Counted from the first letter of the stretch, positions 42,309 through 53,936 are shown. The stretch is 64,000 nucleotides of DNA from Vibrio quintilis (GCF_024529975.1 NZ_AP024897.1:930001-994000); one strand, 5' to 3'. The notes: generated by a model from the letters alone, not told the origin. Made by a program: numbers and translations.

Positions 42309-44165
42309 ATGCCACTACTTCAAATTGCTGAACCAGGACAAAGTGCAGCGCCTCATCAACATAAACTGGCTGCCGGGATTGATTTAGGAACAACAAACTC
42401 GCTGGTTGCTTCTGTCCGGAGTGGTTCTGCAACGACACTTGCGGATGATTCCGGCAGTATGATTGTACCGTCAGTGGTGCACTATGGTCAGGAAGACATA
42501 ATCGTTGGTGCCTCAGCCCACAATAAAGCACAACAGGATCCTGTCAATACTATCATCTCGGTGAAGCGTTTAATCGGACGCTCATTAAATGATGTTCAAT
42601 CCCGTTATCCTAAATTACCTTACCGGCTGAAACCCAGTGAAAATGGTTTACCTGTTTTCCAGACAGCTCAGGGGGATAAAAATCCAATTCAGGTCTCTGC
42701 TGATATTCTTCGTGTTTTATCGCAGAGAGCTGAAAATACTTTAGGCGGAGAGCTGGCAGGGGTTGTCATCACTGTTCCTGCATATTTTGACGATGCTCAG
42801 AGAACCGGGACGAAAGAAGCTGCCCGGCTTGCAGGTGTGCATGTTCTGCGTTTATTAAACGAGCCTACGGCAGCTGCTATTGCTTATGGTCTGGATTCAG
42901 GTCAGGAAGGCATCATTGCTGTTTATGACTTGGGCGGTGGCACATTCGACATCTCAGTACTTCGCTTATCAAAAGGTGTTTTTGAGGTGTTGGCGACTGG
43001 CGGTGATTCAGCATTAGGCGGGGATGATTTTGATCATCTTCTTGCGGATTATCTTCATTCTCTTATGGAACGTTCATCGCCTTTAACGGCGGAAGAGTAC
43101 CGGACGCTGTTAGATGCGGCAACACAAGCAAAAATAGCTTTATCTGATAGCGACAGTACGGAAGTTTCCGTGTTGGGCTGGCAGGGGAAAATAGACAGGG
43201 AAACACTCGACGACTTAATTCGTCCGTTAGTGAAAAGAACCCTGATGTCTTGCAAAAGAGCGATGAAAGACGCTCAGGTTGATACCAGTGAAGTTAATGA
43301 AGTCGTGATGGTCGGAGGTTCCACCCGCACGCCATTTGTTCGCGATATGGTTGGGGATTTCTTTGGCCGTAAGCCATTGACATCGATTAACCCGGATGAA
43401 GTCGTTGCGATTGGCGCTGCGATTCAGGCTGATATTCTGGCCGGAAATAAACCTGATTCAGAAATGCTTCTGCTCGATGTGATTCCTCTGTCTCTGGGCA
43501 TTGAAACAATGGGTGGATTAGTTGAAAAAATTATTCCCCGGAATACGACGATTCCGGTTGCCAGGGCCCAGGAATTTACGACATTTAAAGATGGCCAGAC
43601 AGCGATGATGATCCATACTGTTCAGGGAGAGCGTGAAATGGTCGATGATTGTCGTTCCCTTGCCCGCTTTTCCTTGAAAGGTATTCCGCCAATGGCGGCT
43701 GGCGCTGCTCATATCCGCGTCACCTATCAGGTTGATGCTGATGGTTTATTATCTGTCACCGCGATGGAAAAAAGCACCGGAGTCCAAGCTGAGATTCAAG
43801 TGAAACCATCCTATGGACTGAGTGAGAATGAAATTGCTGACATGCTGAAGGACTCAATGAATCATGCTGAAGAAGACATGAAAGTCAGAATGCTGATGGA
43901 ACAACGTGTTGAAGCTGATCGGGTGATAGAAGGATTGATTTCAGCGATGCAGGCTGATGGTGATGAATTACTCAGCGAGCCAGAGCGCCGTGAATTATTA
44001 GGTGCGATAGAAAAATTGATTGAATTAAGAAATAGTGATGATGCATCTGACATTGAACAAGGGATTAAAGATGTAGATTCGGTAAGTCAGGAATTTGCAT
44101 CCCGGAGAATGGATAAGTCCATACGGGAAGCCTTAGCCGGACAATCGGTAAACGACATAGATTGA
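42309..44165 (+). CDS. hscA: Hsp70-type chaperone HscA
   Basis: A 618-aa specialised Hsp70 that binds the LPPVK motif of IscU and drives cluster transfer. The ATPase domain (about 20-380) contains [31 protein letters not shown] and [17 protein letters not shown]. The substrate domain follows, then a helical lid. AAGGAAG lies before the ATG. Normal length (616 aa in E. coli). Confidence 0.96.
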   Translation: MPLLQIAEPGQSAAPHQHKLAAGIDLGTTNSLVASVRSGSATTLADDSGSMIVPSVVHYGQEDIIVGASAHNKAQQDPVNTIISVKRLIGRSLNDVQSRYPKLPYRLKPSENGLPVFQTAQGDKNPIQVSADILRVLSQRAENTLGGELAGVVITVPAYFDDAQRTGTKEAARLAGVHVLRLLNEPTAAAIAYGLDSGQEGIIAVYDLGGGTFDISVLRLSKGVFEVLATGGDSALGGDDFDHLLADYLHSLMERSSPLTAEEYRTLLDAATQAKIALSDSDSTEVSVLGWQGKIDRETLDDLIRPLVKRTLMSCKRAMKDAQVDTSEVNEVVMVGGSTRTPFVRDMVGDFFGRKPLTSINPDEVVAIGAAIQADILAGNKPDSEMLLLDVIPLSLGIETMGGLVEKIIPRNTTIPVARAQEFTTFKDGQTAMMIHTVQGEREMVDDCRSLARFSLKGIPPMAAGAAHIRVTYQVDADGLLSVTAMEKSTGVQAEIQVKPSYGLSENEIADMLKDSMNHAEEDMKVRMLMEQRVEADRVIEGLISAMQADGDELLSEPERRELLGAIEKLIELRNSDDASDIEQGIKDVDSVSQEFASRRMDKSIREALAGQSVNDID

Positions 44166-44181
44166 ACAGAGAAATAAAATC

Positions 44182-44520
44182 ATGCCTAAAATTATTGTTT
44201 TACCTCACGAGGAATTATGTCCGGATGGTGCAGTTTTAACAGCGGAAACTGGTGAAACTGTACTTGATGTCGCTCTGAAAAACGGAATTGAAATCGAACA
44301 CGCGTGTGAAAAATCCTGCGCGTGTACCACATGTCATGTCATTATCCGGGAAGGCTTTGATTCGCTGGATGAAAGTGATGAACTGGAAGATGACATGCTT
44401 GATAAAGCGTGGGGGCTGGAGCCTGAATCCCGGCTTGGTTGTCAGGCTAAAATTGCGGATGAAGATTTGGTTGTTGAGATTCCGAAGTACACACTGAATC
44501 ATGCCGCAGAAGATCACTAG
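44182..44520 (+). CDS. fdx: 2Fe-2S ferredoxin Fdx of the Isc system
   Basis: A 112-aa adrenodoxin-type ferredoxin. Cluster cysteines are seen in CEKSCACTTCHVI (three ligands) and LGCQAKI (fourth). It supplies electrons for cluster assembly on IscU. It starts 16 bases after hscA; iscX follows. Confidence 0.96.
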   Translation: MPKIIVLPHEELCPDGAVLTAETGETVLDVALKNGIEIEHACEKSCACTTCHVIIREGFDSLDESDELEDDMLDKAWGLEPESRLGCQAKIADEDLVVEIPKYTLNHAAEDH

Positions 44521-44563
44521 ACTGTGTTTCGCAGTCTGAACAGTACCGTAGAAAAAGGTTAGA

Positions 44564-44761
44564 ATGATGAAATGGACTGATTCCCGGGATATTGCCATTG
44601 AGCTATGTGAACTTTACCCTGACATGGATCCGAAAACTGTCAGGTTTACCGATTTACATCAGTGGATTACTCAATTAGATTCATTTGATGATGATCCAAA
44701 TCGTTCAAATGAGAAGATACTTGAAGCGATTCTTTTATGCTGGATGGACGAAATCGATTAA
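44564..44761 (+). CDS. iscX: IscX, small acidic Isc modulator
   Basis: A 65-aa acidic protein matching IscX/YfhJ ([44 protein letters not shown]). It binds IscS and iron and tunes assembly speed. Two adjacent ATG codons make the start uncertain by one residue. It is the last gene of the isc operon, with a terminator 30 bases later. Confidence 0.94.
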   Translation: MMKWTDSRDIAIELCELYPDMDPKTVRFTDLHQWITQLDSFDDDPNRSNEKILEAILLCWMDEID

Positions 44762-44790
44762 GTGTTGCTATGAATATCAGACTGACAGAT

Positions 44791-44815
44791 AAAATGGGCC
44801 TTGCAGGCCCGTTTT
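44791..44815 (+). terminator. Terminator of the isc operon
   Basis: AAAATGGGCC (44791-44800) pairs with GGCCCGTTTT (44806-44815) around a TTGCA loop, continuing into T. The 159 bases from here to pepB hold no gene and no further clear motif. Confidence 0.85.
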
Positions 44816-44974
44816 TATCTGATTGACATCTTTGAAGTACATCATAGCCACACAATAAAAGATCAGTTTCATTTTTGTTAATTGATGAGCAGAACCGATT
44901 CTCCGCAAACAGAGATTATCGGAATATTTTATAAAAAATAAATGGCTGATATGCCATGAAGACAAGGAGATATC

Positions 44975-46261
44975 ATGTCTGTAACTATGTCAGTTTATAT
45001 TAGCCGTGACCCGGCACCTGAACAGTGGGGTGAAAAAGCTCTGATTTCTTACACCGAAACCGGGGTAACAATTCATATTGATGCTGAAGAACCCATGTTA
45101 CCTTTGATTCAAAAAGCTGCCCGGAAAATAGATGGACAAGGTCTTCGCCATGTGGAGCTATGTGGTGAAGAGTGGGGGCTTGAAAATATCTGGGCATTTT
45201 ATCAAGGTTACAGGGATCCCAGGAAGTCGAATAATGTTTCATGGAACCTTTTGAATCAACCTGAACAGACAGAACTTGAAGCAAGAATTAAAACAACTGA
45301 CTGGATCAGAAATGTGATCAATAAAAGTGCGGAGGAAGTTGCTCCCCGTCAGCTGGCAACCATGGCTGCTGAGTTTGTCAAATCTGTGGCACCAGAACAT
45401 ACTTCTTACAGAATTGTAAAAGATAAAGATTTGCTTGCTGAAGGCTGGGAAGGTATTTTTGCTGTCGGTCGTGGTTCTGAAAGAACATCGGCAATGCTGC
45501 AGCTTGACTTTAACCCGACGGGTGATGAAAATGCGCCGGTTCATGCTTGCCTTGTCGGAAAAGGAATTACTTTTGATTCAGGTGGTTATAGCCTGAAACC
45601 ATCTAATTTCATGGCTGCAATGAAAGCTGATATGGGCGGTGCTGCAATGGTAACGGGCGGACTGGCTTTAGCTATCATGAGAGGGCTGAATAAGCGGGTG
45701 AAGTTAATCCTGTGTTGTGCTGAGAATATGGTATCGGGCCGTGCGCTTAAGCTGGGAGATATTATTACCTATAAAAATGGTAAAACTGTTGAAGTGATGA
45801 ATACCGATGCAGAAGGTCGTTTGGTGTTAGCTGACGGACTAATTTTTGCCAGTGAACAACAACCAGAAATGATTATCGACTGCGCAACGTTAACTGGTGC
45901 CGCTAAAAATGCGCTGGGAAATGATTATCATGCATTGCTGAGCTTTGATGAGCAGTTGAGTCATAAAGCATTATCTGTCGCAAGAGAAGAAGGTGAGGGG
46001 TTATGGCCACTGCCTTTAGAATCATTCCACCGTCAGATGTTGCCTTCAAATTTTGCGGACTTATCTAATATCAGTTCCGGAGACTACGCCCCCGGGGCAA
46101 GTACCGCTGCTGCATTTTTATCTTATTTTGTTGATAATTTTCAAAAAGGCTGGCTACATATTGATTGTGCTGCTACTTTCCGTAAAAGTGCAAGTGATAA
46201 ATGGGCCGTAGGCGCAACGGGTGTTGGTGCCAGAACATTGGCTGGTCTGCTTTCAGACTAA
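44975..46261 (+). CDS. pepB: Peptidase B, leucyl aminopeptidase family
   Basis: A 428-aa M17 metalloaminopeptidase. The two-metal site is seen in [26 protein letters not shown] blocks (lysine and aspartate ligands near residue 195-205), [13 protein letters not shown] and the signature [13 protein letters not shown]. It releases N-terminal residues from peptides in the cytoplasm. The gene follows isc in its usual order and is transcribed from its own 5' region. AAGGAGA precedes the ATG. Confidence 0.94.
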   Translation: MSVTMSVYISRDPAPEQWGEKALISYTETGVTIHIDAEEPMLPLIQKAARKIDGQGLRHVELCGEEWGLENIWAFYQGYRDPRKSNNVSWNLLNQPEQTELEARIKTTDWIRNVINKSAEEVAPRQLATMAAEFVKSVAPEHTSYRIVKDKDLLAEGWEGIFAVGRGSERTSAMLQLDFNPTGDENAPVHACLVGKGITFDSGGYSLKPSNFMAAMKADMGGAAMVTGGLALAIMRGLNKRVKLILCCAENMVSGRALKLGDIITYKNGKTVEVMNTDAEGRLVLADGLIFASEQQPEMIIDCATLTGAAKNALGNDYHALLSFDEQLSHKALSVAREEGEGLWPLPLESFHRQMLPSNFADLSNISSGDYAPGASTAAAFLSYFVDNFQKGWLHIDCAATFRKSASDKWAVGATGVGARTLAGLLSD

Positions 46262-46333
46262 ACTTTTTATTTATCTGTACCTGAAATATAAGAAGTGCTC
46301 AGATGAGTACCACAATAACAAAAGGAAGAATTT

Positions 46334-46759
46334 ATGGCATTAGAGAGAACATTTTCTATTATTAAGCCTGATGCGGTGAAACGGGATTTGATTGGAGAAA
46401 TATACCTGCGTATTGAAAAAGCCGGGTTGAAGATCATTGCAGCAAAAATGGTTCACCTCAATGATGAACAAGCTTCAGGCTTTTATGCTGAACATGAAGG
46501 AAAAGATTTTTTCCCCAGGTTAAAAGAATTTATGACCTCTGGCCCAATCATGGTTCAGGTATTGGAAGGCGAAGATGCCATATCCCGCTATCGTGAGTTA
46601 ATGGGGAAGACAAACCCGGAAGAAGCTGCTTGTGGTACATTGCGCTCTGATTATGCGTTGAGTATGAGTTTTAATTCCGTTCACGGGAGTGACAGCCCTG
46701 CTTCGGCAGAAAGAGAAATCGCTTTTTTCTTCCCTGAATCTGAAATTTGTCCCCGCTGA
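46334..46759 (+). CDS. ndk: Nucleoside diphosphate kinase
   Basis: A 141-aa kinase that balances nucleoside triphosphates. The start [20 protein letters not shown] is standard. The phospho-histidine is in [17 protein letters not shown] (about residue 117). AAAGGAAG lies before the ATG. Length is near E. coli Ndk (143 aa). Confidence 0.97.
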   Translation: MALERTFSIIKPDAVKRDLIGEIYLRIEKAGLKIIAAKMVHLNDEQASGFYAEHEGKDFFPRLKEFMTSGPIMVQVLEGEDAISRYRELMGKTNPEEAACGTLRSDYALSMSFNSVHGSDSPASAEREIAFFFPESEICPR

Positions 46760-46781
46760 TGGCATAGTCAGTTTATTTGTA

Positions 46782-46853
46782 CGGCCAGAGCAATAATATT
46801 CTGGCCGGAAAGCTCCGGGATACTCTGAGATTCATTCTCAGATAATTCCGGAG
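46782..46853. repeat. Two hairpins in the ndk-rlmN interval
   Basis: First: CGGCCAGA (46782-46789) with TCTGGCCG (46800-46807), loop of 10. Second, a nested symmetrical structure: CTCCGG (46813-46818) with CCGGAG (46848-46853), enclosing TCTGAGA (46824-46830) and TCTCAGA (46836-46842), with 5-base internal loops on both sides. TCTGAGA recurs twice more downstream to about 46915. No T-run follows either hairpin, so these are not ordinary terminators. Confidence 0.6.
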
Positions 46854-47021
46854 ATGAATGACTTATTTCTGCTGTGCTGAATCTGAGATAGTGTCTTTTA
46901 TTATGTTATCTGAGAATTCAATACGATGAGTACACTTCTTTTGTCAGGACTTGTTGTTATTGTTTAAAGGCTGTACAATGCGCGCCCTGATTTTATCTGT
47001 TCGTCTTTCCGGAGAACTTCT

Positions 47022-48140
47022 ATGACCACGAAATTCAATTTGCTTGATTTTGACAGAAAAGCAATGCGCCAGCTTTTTACCGAAGAGTTGAATGAAAAAG
47101 CATTCCGGGCTGAGCAGGTGATGAAGTGGATCTATCATTTTGGCTGTGATGATTTTTCTCAAATGACGAACATCAATAAAAAACTGATAGAAAAACTGAA
47201 GCAGCGATGTGAGATTAAAGCGCCTTACGTTTCCGAAGCTCAACATTCTTCCGATGGAACAATTAAGTGGGCTATGCGTGTTGGCGATCAGGATGTAGAA
47301 ACGGTTTATATTCCTGAAGATGACCGGGCGACACTTTGCGTTTCTTCGCAGGTTGGATGTGCTTTAGAATGTAAGTTTTGCTCCACTGCACAGCAGGGTT
47401 TTAACCGCAATCTCAGAGTTTCTGAGATTATTGGTCAGGTTTGGCGGGCTGCCCGTGAAATCGGACTGGAAAAAGAAACAGGCCGCAGACCTATCACCAA
47501 TGTCGTCATGATGGGGATGGGTGAGCCATTACTGAATATGAAAAACCTCATTCCATCACTCAATATTATGCTGGATGATTTTGGGTTTGGTTTGTCCAAG
47601 CGTCGGGTGACCGTTTCTACTTCAGGTGTTGTTTCCGGTCTGGAGCAAATGATCGATAAAGTTGATGTTGCACTGGCAATTTCTCTGCATGCACCGAATG
47701 ATGCTTTGCGCAGTCAGATTATGCCGATTAATGACCGGTGGGATATCGATGACTTCCTTTCGTCGGTCCGGCGTTATATTGCTTCTTCGAATGCAAACCG
47801 GGGGAAAGTGACCGTCGAGTATATTCTTTTAGATCATGTCAACGATGGGACTGAACATGCCCATGAACTTGCGAAGTTGATGAAAGAGACGCCATGTAAG
47901 ATCAACTTGATTCCATTTAATCCTTATCCGGGTTCACCTTATAAGAAGCCCAGCAATTCCCGCATTGACCGGTTTATGAAAGTCCTGATGTCTTATGACT
48001 ACACGGTCATCGTGCGCAAAACCCGTGGCGACGATATTGATGCTGCCTGTGGCCAGTTGGTCGGGGATGTGATTGACCGAACGAAGCGGACAAAAATGAA
48101 CTCAGACGAATCCGGTGCAATTCCTGTTCGTGTTGTTTAA
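47022..48140 (+). CDS. rlmN: Dual-specificity 23S rRNA/tRNA adenine-C2 methyltransferase RlmN
   Basis: A 372-aa radical SAM enzyme methylating C2 of A2503 in 23S rRNA and A37 in some tRNAs. The cluster motif [19 protein letters not shown] (CxxxCxxC) starts near residue 110, and the second catalytic cysteine lies in [12 protein letters not shown] near the C-terminus. [11 protein letters not shown] and VTVSTSGVV are conserved. Start ATG at 47022. Confidence 0.96.
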   Translation: MTTKFNLLDFDRKAMRQLFTEELNEKAFRAEQVMKWIYHFGCDDFSQMTNINKKLIEKLKQRCEIKAPYVSEAQHSSDGTIKWAMRVGDQDVETVYIPEDDRATLCVSSQVGCALECKFCSTAQQGFNRNLRVSEIIGQVWRAAREIGLEKETGRRPITNVVMMGMGEPLLNMKNLIPSLNIMLDDFGFGLSKRRVTVSTSGVVSGLEQMIDKVDVALAISLHAPNDALRSQIMPINDRWDIDDFLSSVRRYIASSNANRGKVTVEYILLDHVNDGTEHAHELAKLMKETPCKINLIPFNPYPGSPYKKPSNSRIDRFMKVLMSYDYTVIVRKTRGDDIDAACGQLVGDVIDRTKRTKMNSDESGAIPVRVV

Positions 48141-48497
48141 TTTTCTTTGGCACATTGTCTTGTCTAAACATCTCAGATTCGAAGCCGCCTGTTGTTGAAA
48201 TTAGGATAAATGTCCAATTCAGGCGGTTTAAATTAGTTGATGTTATGTCAATTTATCGAAAAACATTGAGATAACTTTGTTATTGCACCTAATTCGTTGT
48301 TGTTTCACATCTAATATCCATTAGAATGTTTACTAATATTTGTCAAAAATGTTTGAGTTATTAATAATTCTAACGTTAATATGAACTTTATTTTGTGCTG
48401 TGGTATAGCTTGGGTATTGAATAAGAATATAAATGATGAAGAAAAAGCTATGCTTATTGTGAAGACTACGGCAATGCAAATGAGATAGATACTGCAG
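48141..48497. other. AT-rich interval between rlmN and rodZ
   Basis: 357 bases with no coding frame I can support. A hairpin of CCGCCTG with CAGGCGG (about 48184-48227), extended by an imperfect inner stem, may terminate rlmN transcription. The remainder is AT-rich and probably carries the rodZ promoter. In many vibrios a pilW/pilF-type TPR gene occupies this place; nothing like it is present here. Confidence 0.5.
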
Positions 48498-49502
48498 ATG
48501 ATGACAGAGACCGAGACAGAAACCACCAAAGACGAAACCCCGCAAAAACCAGGGACATTGCTCAGGCAGAAAAGAGAATCCCTTGGTTTAACGCAAAAGC
48601 AGGTCGCTGATAAATTGCGCTTGCGAGTTACAGTTATTGAATCACTGGAAGATAATAATTTTAATATTGATAAAGTTTCGACTTTTGTTCGTGGGTATAT
48701 TCGTTCTTATGCCAGAATAGTTGGTCTTGATGAACAATCAGTCGTTAAAGCATACGATCAATACTGTGGTTCTGAGCAACAAGAACTCTCAATGACTAGT
48801 TTTTCCAGGAAAACAGCACGACAGCAACATAACAGCCGGATTAATCTGATAACATTTGGTATTATTGTGATTGTGATTGGTATCTCCTCTCTTTGGTGGT
48901 ATCAAAATCAGAAAGATGACACCTTACTTCCTCAAACTGATTATTCACAATCTGATACAACGCCTTCCTCAGCTCCCGAAAATAATAGCCCGACGCTTTC
49001 ATCAGAACCTCAGCCACAAGATGAATTTAATACCGTTAAAACCTTGTCATCTCAGGATTCAGAGGAAGAGACGGAGTCTTCAGACACTGGATCTGCAGAT
49101 ACTGTAGAAACTCAGATTTCGGCTTCTGAGCCAGCTGCTCAGAAAACCCCGGCCGTAAAAGAAACGTCAGTGGCCGATACAAAAGTTGAACACAATGAAA
49201 GTACGCCTGACTCTCAGGTTGCTAATGAAAATGATAAAGCCGTAGAAAAGCAACCAGCAGCAGGCCTGACCCGGTTATCTATGGATTTTAAAGATGACTG
49301 CTGGGTTCGGGTGAAAGATGCAAATGGCAAGACTCTGATTGTCGGTTTAAAAAAAGCGGGCCGGACGATTCAGCTTCAGGGACAGGCACCTTTCAGCTTT
49401 ATTCTCGGGGCTCCTGAAAGTGTTTCTGTCACATTTGCAGGTGAACCTGTGGACCTTTCCCGGTATACTTCAGGTAAAGTAGCAAGATTTACCTTACCTT
49501 AG
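48498..49502 (+). CDS. rodZ: Cytoskeletal membrane protein RodZ
   Basis: A 334-aa bitopic protein that ties MreB to the cell-wall elongation machinery. An N-terminal Cro/CI-like helix-turn-helix (about 18-85; [20 protein letters not shown]) faces the cytoplasm. One transmembrane helix follows near 115-135 ([20 protein letters not shown]), then a low-complexity Ser/Thr/Glu/Pro-rich linker, then a periplasmic beta domain (DUF4115; [19 protein letters not shown]). It starts the rodZ-ispG-hisS-yfgM-bamB-der run. Either of two adjacent ATG codons may be used. Confidence 0.9.
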   Translation: MMTETETETTKDETPQKPGTLLRQKRESLGLTQKQVADKLRLRVTVIESLEDNNFNIDKVSTFVRGYIRSYARIVGLDEQSVVKAYDQYCGSEQQELSMTSFSRKTARQQHNSRINLITFGIIVIVIGISSLWWYQNQKDDTLLPQTDYSQSDTTPSSAPENNSPTLSSEPQPQDEFNTVKTLSSQDSEEETESSDTGSADTVETQISASEPAAQKTPAVKETSVADTKVEHNESTPDSQVANENDKAVEKQPAAGLTRLSMDFKDDCWVRVKDANGKTLIVGLKKAGRTIQLQGQAPFSFILGAPESVSVTFAGEPVDLSRYTSGKVARFTLP

Positions 49503-49510
49503 ATAAAAAT

Positions 49511-50638
49511 ATGCAACCTAAATCTCCTATTCAGCGCCGCCGTTCAACCCGGATCTATGTTGGTAATGTTCCTGTTGGTGATGGCGCTCCAATCGCTGTC
49601 CAGTCAATGACAAACACTAAAACCACAGATGTTGCGGCAACTGTGGCTCAGATTCGTTCTCTGGAAAAAGTCGGTGCGGATATCGTCCGTGTTTCTGTCC
49701 CAACAATGGATGCTGCTGAAGCATTCAGGGAAATTAAAAGTCAGGTCAACGTCCCCTTAGTTGCAGATATTCATTTTGATTATCGCATTGCGCTGAAAGT
49801 GGCCGATTATGGCGTTGATTGTTTGAGAATTAATCCGGGAAATATCGGGCGGGAAGAACGGATTCGAAGCGTAGTTGATTGTGCAAAGGATAAAGGTATT
49901 CCTATCCGGATTGGCGTCAATGGTGGTTCACTGGAAAAAGATATCCAGCAAAAGTACACAGAACCGACAGCTGAAGCGCTGGTCGAATCGGCGATGCGAC
50001 ATGTGGATATTCTTGACCGGCTGAATTTCGATCAGTTTAAAGTCAGCGTGAAAGCATCTGATGTTTTCCTTGCTGTAGATTCATACCGGTTACTGGCGCA
50101 AAAAATTGATCAGCCGCTTCATTTAGGTATTACTGAAGCAGGGGGAATCCGTGCTGGTGCAGTGAAGTCATCGGTTGGTTTGGGGATGTTGCTTGCTGAA
50201 GGGATTGGCGATACGCTGAGAATTTCTCTGGCCGCTGATCCGGTTGAAGAAATTAAAGTTGGTTTTGATATTCTGAAATCTCTGCGGATTCGCTCACGGG
50301 GGATAAATTTTATTGCCTGTCCAAGCTGTTCAAGGCAGGAGTTTGATGTGATTAGCACAGTTAATGCCTTGGAAGAACGTTTGGAAGATGTGCTGACGCC
50401 GATGGATGTATCGATTATCGGTTGCGTGGTTAATGGTCCGGGTGAAGCTGAAGCATCTCAGCTTGGATTAGCTGGTGGTAACCGGAAAAGCGCATTTTAT
50501 GAAGATGGTATCCGCCAGAAAGAACGCTTTGATAATGATAATCTGGTTGAACAACTGGAAGCGAAAATCAGAGCAAAAGCGGCAATGCTGGAACCAGAAA
50601 ATCAAATCCGGATCACTCAGATAGAAGAAAATTCATAG
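49511..50638 (+). CDS. ispG: 4-hydroxy-3-methylbut-2-enyl diphosphate synthase IspG
   Basis: A 375-aa 4Fe-4S enzyme of the MEP isoprenoid pathway. Cluster cysteines are seen in [14 protein letters not shown] and [13 protein letters not shown]. The N-terminal TIM barrel begins near [20 protein letters not shown]. It starts 8 bases after rodZ. Length matches E. coli (372 aa). Dependence on iron-sulfur clusters links it functionally to the isc operon. Confidence 0.96.
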   Translation: MQPKSPIQRRRSTRIYVGNVPVGDGAPIAVQSMTNTKTTDVAATVAQIRSLEKVGADIVRVSVPTMDAAEAFREIKSQVNVPLVADIHFDYRIALKVADYGVDCLRINPGNIGREERIRSVVDCAKDKGIPIRIGVNGGSLEKDIQQKYTEPTAEALVESAMRHVDILDRLNFDQFKVSVKASDVFLAVDSYRLLAQKIDQPLHLGITEAGGIRAGAVKSSVGLGMLLAEGIGDTLRISLAADPVEEIKVGFDILKSLRIRSRGINFIACPSCSRQEFDVISTVNALEERLEDVLTPMDVSIIGCVVNGPGEAEASQLGLAGGNRKSAFYEDGIRQKERFDNDNLVEQLEAKIRAKAAMLEPENQIRITQIEENS

Positions 50639-50660
50639 ATTTAACTGATGGTAATTATTT

Positions 50661-51935
50661 GTGGCAAAAACAATTGAATCAATTCGGGGCATGAACGATT
50701 GCCTTCCTACAGAATCCCCGCTTTGGCAAAAAGTTGAAGGCATTATAAAAAATGTAACCAGCGCATATGGATATAGTGAGATTCGTATGCCAATCGTTGA
50801 AATGACTCATCTTTTCAGCCGGGCTATCGGGGAAGTGACTGACGTAGTTGAAAAGGAAATGTATACCTTTGAAGACCGCAATGGAGATAGTCTGACCTTA
50901 CGTCCGGAAGGGACCGCTGGCTGTGTTCGCGCCGGTATCCAGAACGGATTACTCTATAACCAGGAGCAGCGTCTGTGGTACATGGGACCGATGTTCCGTC
51001 ATGAACGCCCGCAGAAAGGCCGGTATCGCCAGTTCTATCAGTGTGGTGTTGAGATATTTGGTTTGAGCGGTCCTGACATTGATGCTGATTTGATCCTTAT
51101 GACAGCCCGCATATGGCGGGAGCTGGGCATCGATCAGCACGTTCGCTTAGAGCTGAACTCTATTGGTTCTTCTGAGGCGAGAGCTGAGTACCGTACAGCG
51201 CTTGTGGCTTTTCTTGAGCAGCATGAATCTGTATTGGATGAAGATTGTAAGCGTCGGATGTACACCAATCCACTACGTGTTCTGGATACAAAAAATCCGG
51301 ATGTTCAGGCTATTTTGGTCAATGCGCCTGCATTAAGTGATTATCTGGATGAAGACTCAAAAACACATTTTGCTGGTTTATGTGAACTTCTTGATGCGAC
51401 GGGTATCGAATATACAGTCAATTCCCGTTTAGTTCGGGGGCTGGATTATTATAATAAAACGGTTTTTGAATGGGTGACAGACAGTCTGGGCTCTCAGGGA
51501 ACTGTCTGTGGCGGTGGCCGTTATGATGGTCTGGTCGAGCAGTTAGGTGGTAAGGCAACGCCAGCTGTTGGTTTTGCAATGGGACTTGAGCGTCTGGTTC
51601 TGATGGTGAAAGAGCTGGAAACCACAGTGGTCAGAAACCCGGTGGATATTTATGTTGTCACAGCCGGAGAAGGGACGATGCTTGCAGGGGTCAAACTTGC
51701 TGAGCATATTCGTTCGTCTGTACCGGGGGTGCGTGTCATGAACCACTTTAGTGGCGGTAACTTCAAGAAACAATTTAAAAGAGCGGATAAAGTTGGCGCT
51801 GCCATTGCGTTAGTGTTAGGTGAAAATGAAGTTTCGGAGCAAACAGTGGTCTTTAAGGATCTGGCTGGCGGAACTCAGGAAACAATTAATCAGTCTGATA
51901 TTTCTGACAGGCTGACTCATTTCTTCAAAAGCTGA
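50661..51935 (+). CDS. hisS: Histidyl-tRNA synthetase
   Basis: A 424-aa class II synthetase. The start is GTG at 50661 ([16 protein letters not shown]). Motif 2 ([20 protein letters not shown]), the HisA motif ([15 protein letters not shown]) and motif 3 ([14 protein letters not shown]) are intact, and an anticodon-binding domain covers the last 95 residues. It lies 22 bases after ispG. Length is normal. Confidence 0.96.
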   Translation: MAKTIESIRGMNDCLPTESPLWQKVEGIIKNVTSAYGYSEIRMPIVEMTHLFSRAIGEVTDVVEKEMYTFEDRNGDSLTLRPEGTAGCVRAGIQNGLLYNQEQRLWYMGPMFRHERPQKGRYRQFYQCGVEIFGLSGPDIDADLILMTARIWRELGIDQHVRLELNSIGSSEARAEYRTALVAFLEQHESVLDEDCKRRMYTNPLRVLDTKNPDVQAILVNAPALSDYLDEDSKTHFAGLCELLDATGIEYTVNSRLVRGLDYYNKTVFEWVTDSLGSQGTVCGGGRYDGLVEQLGGKATPAVGFAMGLERLVLMVKELETTVVRNPVDIYVVTAGEGTMLAGVKLAEHIRSSVPGVRVMNHFSGGNFKKQFKRADKVGAAIALVLGENEVSEQTVVFKDLAGGTQETINQSDISDRLTHFFKS

Positions 51936-51966
51936 TTTTTGAGAAGTGGCATAAAGAGGACTTAAA

Positions 51967-52581
51967 GTGGAACTTTACGATACTGAAGAACAACAGGTTG
52001 AAGCAATCAAGGGCTGGTGGAAAGAGAACGGAAAATCCGTTGTCATTGGTGTAGCCGTTAGTTTAGCTGGCATCTTAGGCTGGAACTATTATCAGGAATC
52101 AGTGAAATCAGCTCAGGAAGAAGCTTCCCTGCAATATACAGATACAATCTCCGCGTTATCGGACAAAGGTATCGAAGCGGAAAAGGTTGTTCAGCAGTTT
52201 ATTAATTCTCATTCTGATAGTGATTATTCTGTCCTGGCGGCGATGCAACTTGCCAAGACACTGGTTGATGCAAAGCAATTAGAGCAGGCACTGGTTCAGC
52301 TTGAATGGGCTGATGCACATACAGATGATGTTGCGCTGAAAATGCTGCTTAATTACCGCATTGCGAGAATTTATGCCGATCAGGAGAAATATGATCAGGC
52401 TTCAAGTGCGCTGAAAAATGTCTCTGATAAAAGCTGGGCCGGACGTGTTTCAGAGCTGAAGGGTGACATTGCCCTGAAGCAAGGAAACAAAGATGCTGCT
52501 TATGCCGCTTACTCTGAAGCTCAGCAGGCTCAGGATCAAAGCCGGCTTTTACAAATGAAATTAGATGATCTTGCCAAGTAA
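51967..52581 (+). CDS. yfgM: Periplasmic chaperone/ancillary SecYEG protein YfgM
   Basis: A 204-aa bitopic inner-membrane protein. A helix near residues 22-40 (SVVIGVAVSLAGILGWNYYQ) is followed by a periplasmic TPR-like domain. YfgM associates with the Sec translocon and PpiD and helps hand over exported proteins. GTG start at 51967 behind AGAGGAC. It lies between hisS and bamB, as in other gammaproteobacteria. Confidence 0.92.
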   Translation: MELYDTEEQQVEAIKGWWKENGKSVVIGVAVSLAGILGWNYYQESVKSAQEEASLQYTDTISALSDKGIEAEKVVQQFINSHSDSDYSVLAAMQLAKTLVDAKQLEQALVQLEWADAHTDDVALKMLLNYRIARIYADQEKYDQASSALKNVSDKSWAGRVSELKGDIALKQGNKDAAYAAYSEAQQAQDQSRLLQMKLDDLAK

Positions 52582-52600
52582 TATAAGAGTATTGAATTAT

Positions 52601-53764
52601 ATGAAGAAGTGGTTTGGCAGTTTATTATTAGCAACAGTGATCGCAGGTGGGCTGACCGGTTGTTCCAGTGAAGAAGATTCAGTTGTGATGGCACCTGTTC
52701 CTGATGTAAAAAGTCAGTTTAAGCCTGAGAGTGACTGGAGTACATCTGTTGGCCATGGTGTTCAGCATTTCTTTTCTAAACTCCGCCCACATTCAGCATA
52801 CGGTAAGATTTTTGTTGCGAGCCGTGATGGTATCGTCAAAGCGCTTGATCCCGCTGATGGTAAAAAATTGTGGGAAACAGATCTTGGAGATGAACACCGG
52901 ACTTATTTGTCTGGCGGTATTCAAACCGGGTTAAATCAGGTTTATGTCGGCAGTGAAACGGGTTTATTGTATGCCATGGATGCTGAGACCGGCACCCTGA
53001 AATGGCAACAGGATATCAGTGGTGAGATTCTTGCGGCACCGGTGACTGAAGGTGATCTTGTTATTGTTCATACCAGCGAAGGTAACTTAATCGCACTGGA
53101 ACAGAAAACCGGAAAGAAACAATGGACAATCAGTACAGAAGTGCCGAATTTGACCCTGCGGGGTGACAGTACTCCGGTGACGGTTTCCGGCGGTATTTTC
53201 TGGGGAACCGCGAATGGTCGTCTTGCTGCCGCGATTGCATCTTCAGGACAGTTGATCTGGCAACAGTCAATTGGTACTCCCAAAGGTGCAACAGAGATAG
53301 ATCGTCTGATTGATGTTGATTCCTCGCCTTTGATTATCGGCAGTACGCTTTATACGATTGGCTATAATGGTCAGCTGGTTGCGATTGATCTGCGTTCAGG
53401 AAAACCCTTATGGAAGCGGAATTATTCTTCTGCAACAAACATCGCAACTGATGGTGGAAAAATATTTATTGTGACCGATCAGGATCATCTGGTCGCGGTT
53501 GATGCCCGGAGTGGTACCGAAATATGGAAAAACCATCAGTTAGAACATCGCTTGGTGACTGAGCCGGTACTGATTCACAATTATGTTGTAGTTGGTGACA
53601 GTGAAGGTTATCTGTATTGGATTGACCGGAATACCGGTGAGTTTGTTGCGGAGCAGTATGTAAACAGTAGTGGTTTTGCTGTTGCACCGATTGCGCTACA
53701 GGATGGTGGCTATTTACTGATTACCCGAAATGGTGATGTGAAGAAACTAACGATCAATCAATGA
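52601..53764 (+). CDS. bamB: Outer-membrane assembly lipoprotein BamB
   Basis: A 387-aa beta-propeller lipoprotein of the BAM complex that inserts outer-membrane proteins. The start is ATG at 52601 (MKKWFGSLLLATVIAGG), giving a lipobox LTGC with serine at +2 (outer-membrane sorting). Repeating PQQ-type blades are visible, e.g. DPADGKKLWETDLG, DAETGTLKWQQDISG and EQKTGKKQWTIS. It starts 19 bases after yfgM. Confidence 0.95.
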   Translation: MKKWFGSLLLATVIAGGLTGCSSEEDSVVMAPVPDVKSQFKPESDWSTSVGHGVQHFFSKLRPHSAYGKIFVASRDGIVKALDPADGKKLWETDLGDEHRTYLSGGIQTGLNQVYVGSETGLLYAMDAETGTLKWQQDISGEILAAPVTEGDLVIVHTSEGNLIALEQKTGKKQWTISTEVPNLTLRGDSTPVTVSGGIFWGTANGRLAAAIASSGQLIWQQSIGTPKGATEIDRLIDVDSSPLIIGSTLYTIGYNGQLVAIDLRSGKPLWKRNYSSATNIATDGGKIFIVTDQDHLVAVDARSGTEIWKNHQLEHRLVTEPVLIHNYVVVGDSEGYLYWIDRNTGEFVAEQYVNSSGFAVAPIALQDGGYLLITRNGDVKKLTINQ

Positions 53765-53783
53765 TCGTGATACAATCCCGCGT

Positions 53784-53818
53784 CGGCTCCTGGCTGGAAA
53801 CAGTCGGGAGCCGTTTTA
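53784..53818 (+). terminator. Terminator after bamB
   Basis: CGGCTCC (53784-53790) pairs with GGAGCCG (53807-53813), followed by TTTTATT. The loop of 16 bases is long. It lies 20 bases after the bamB stop and suggests der has its own promoter. Confidence 0.7.
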
Positions 53819-53936
53819 TTGATATACACTTGATAGAGTGTGTTTACCTGAAAATACTGGCTTCAGTCTTTTCAGGTATTCAACGAGTCTGAATATATAT
53901 TTTCACCGATACCTGTGATTTAGAGGTTTGCTATTT

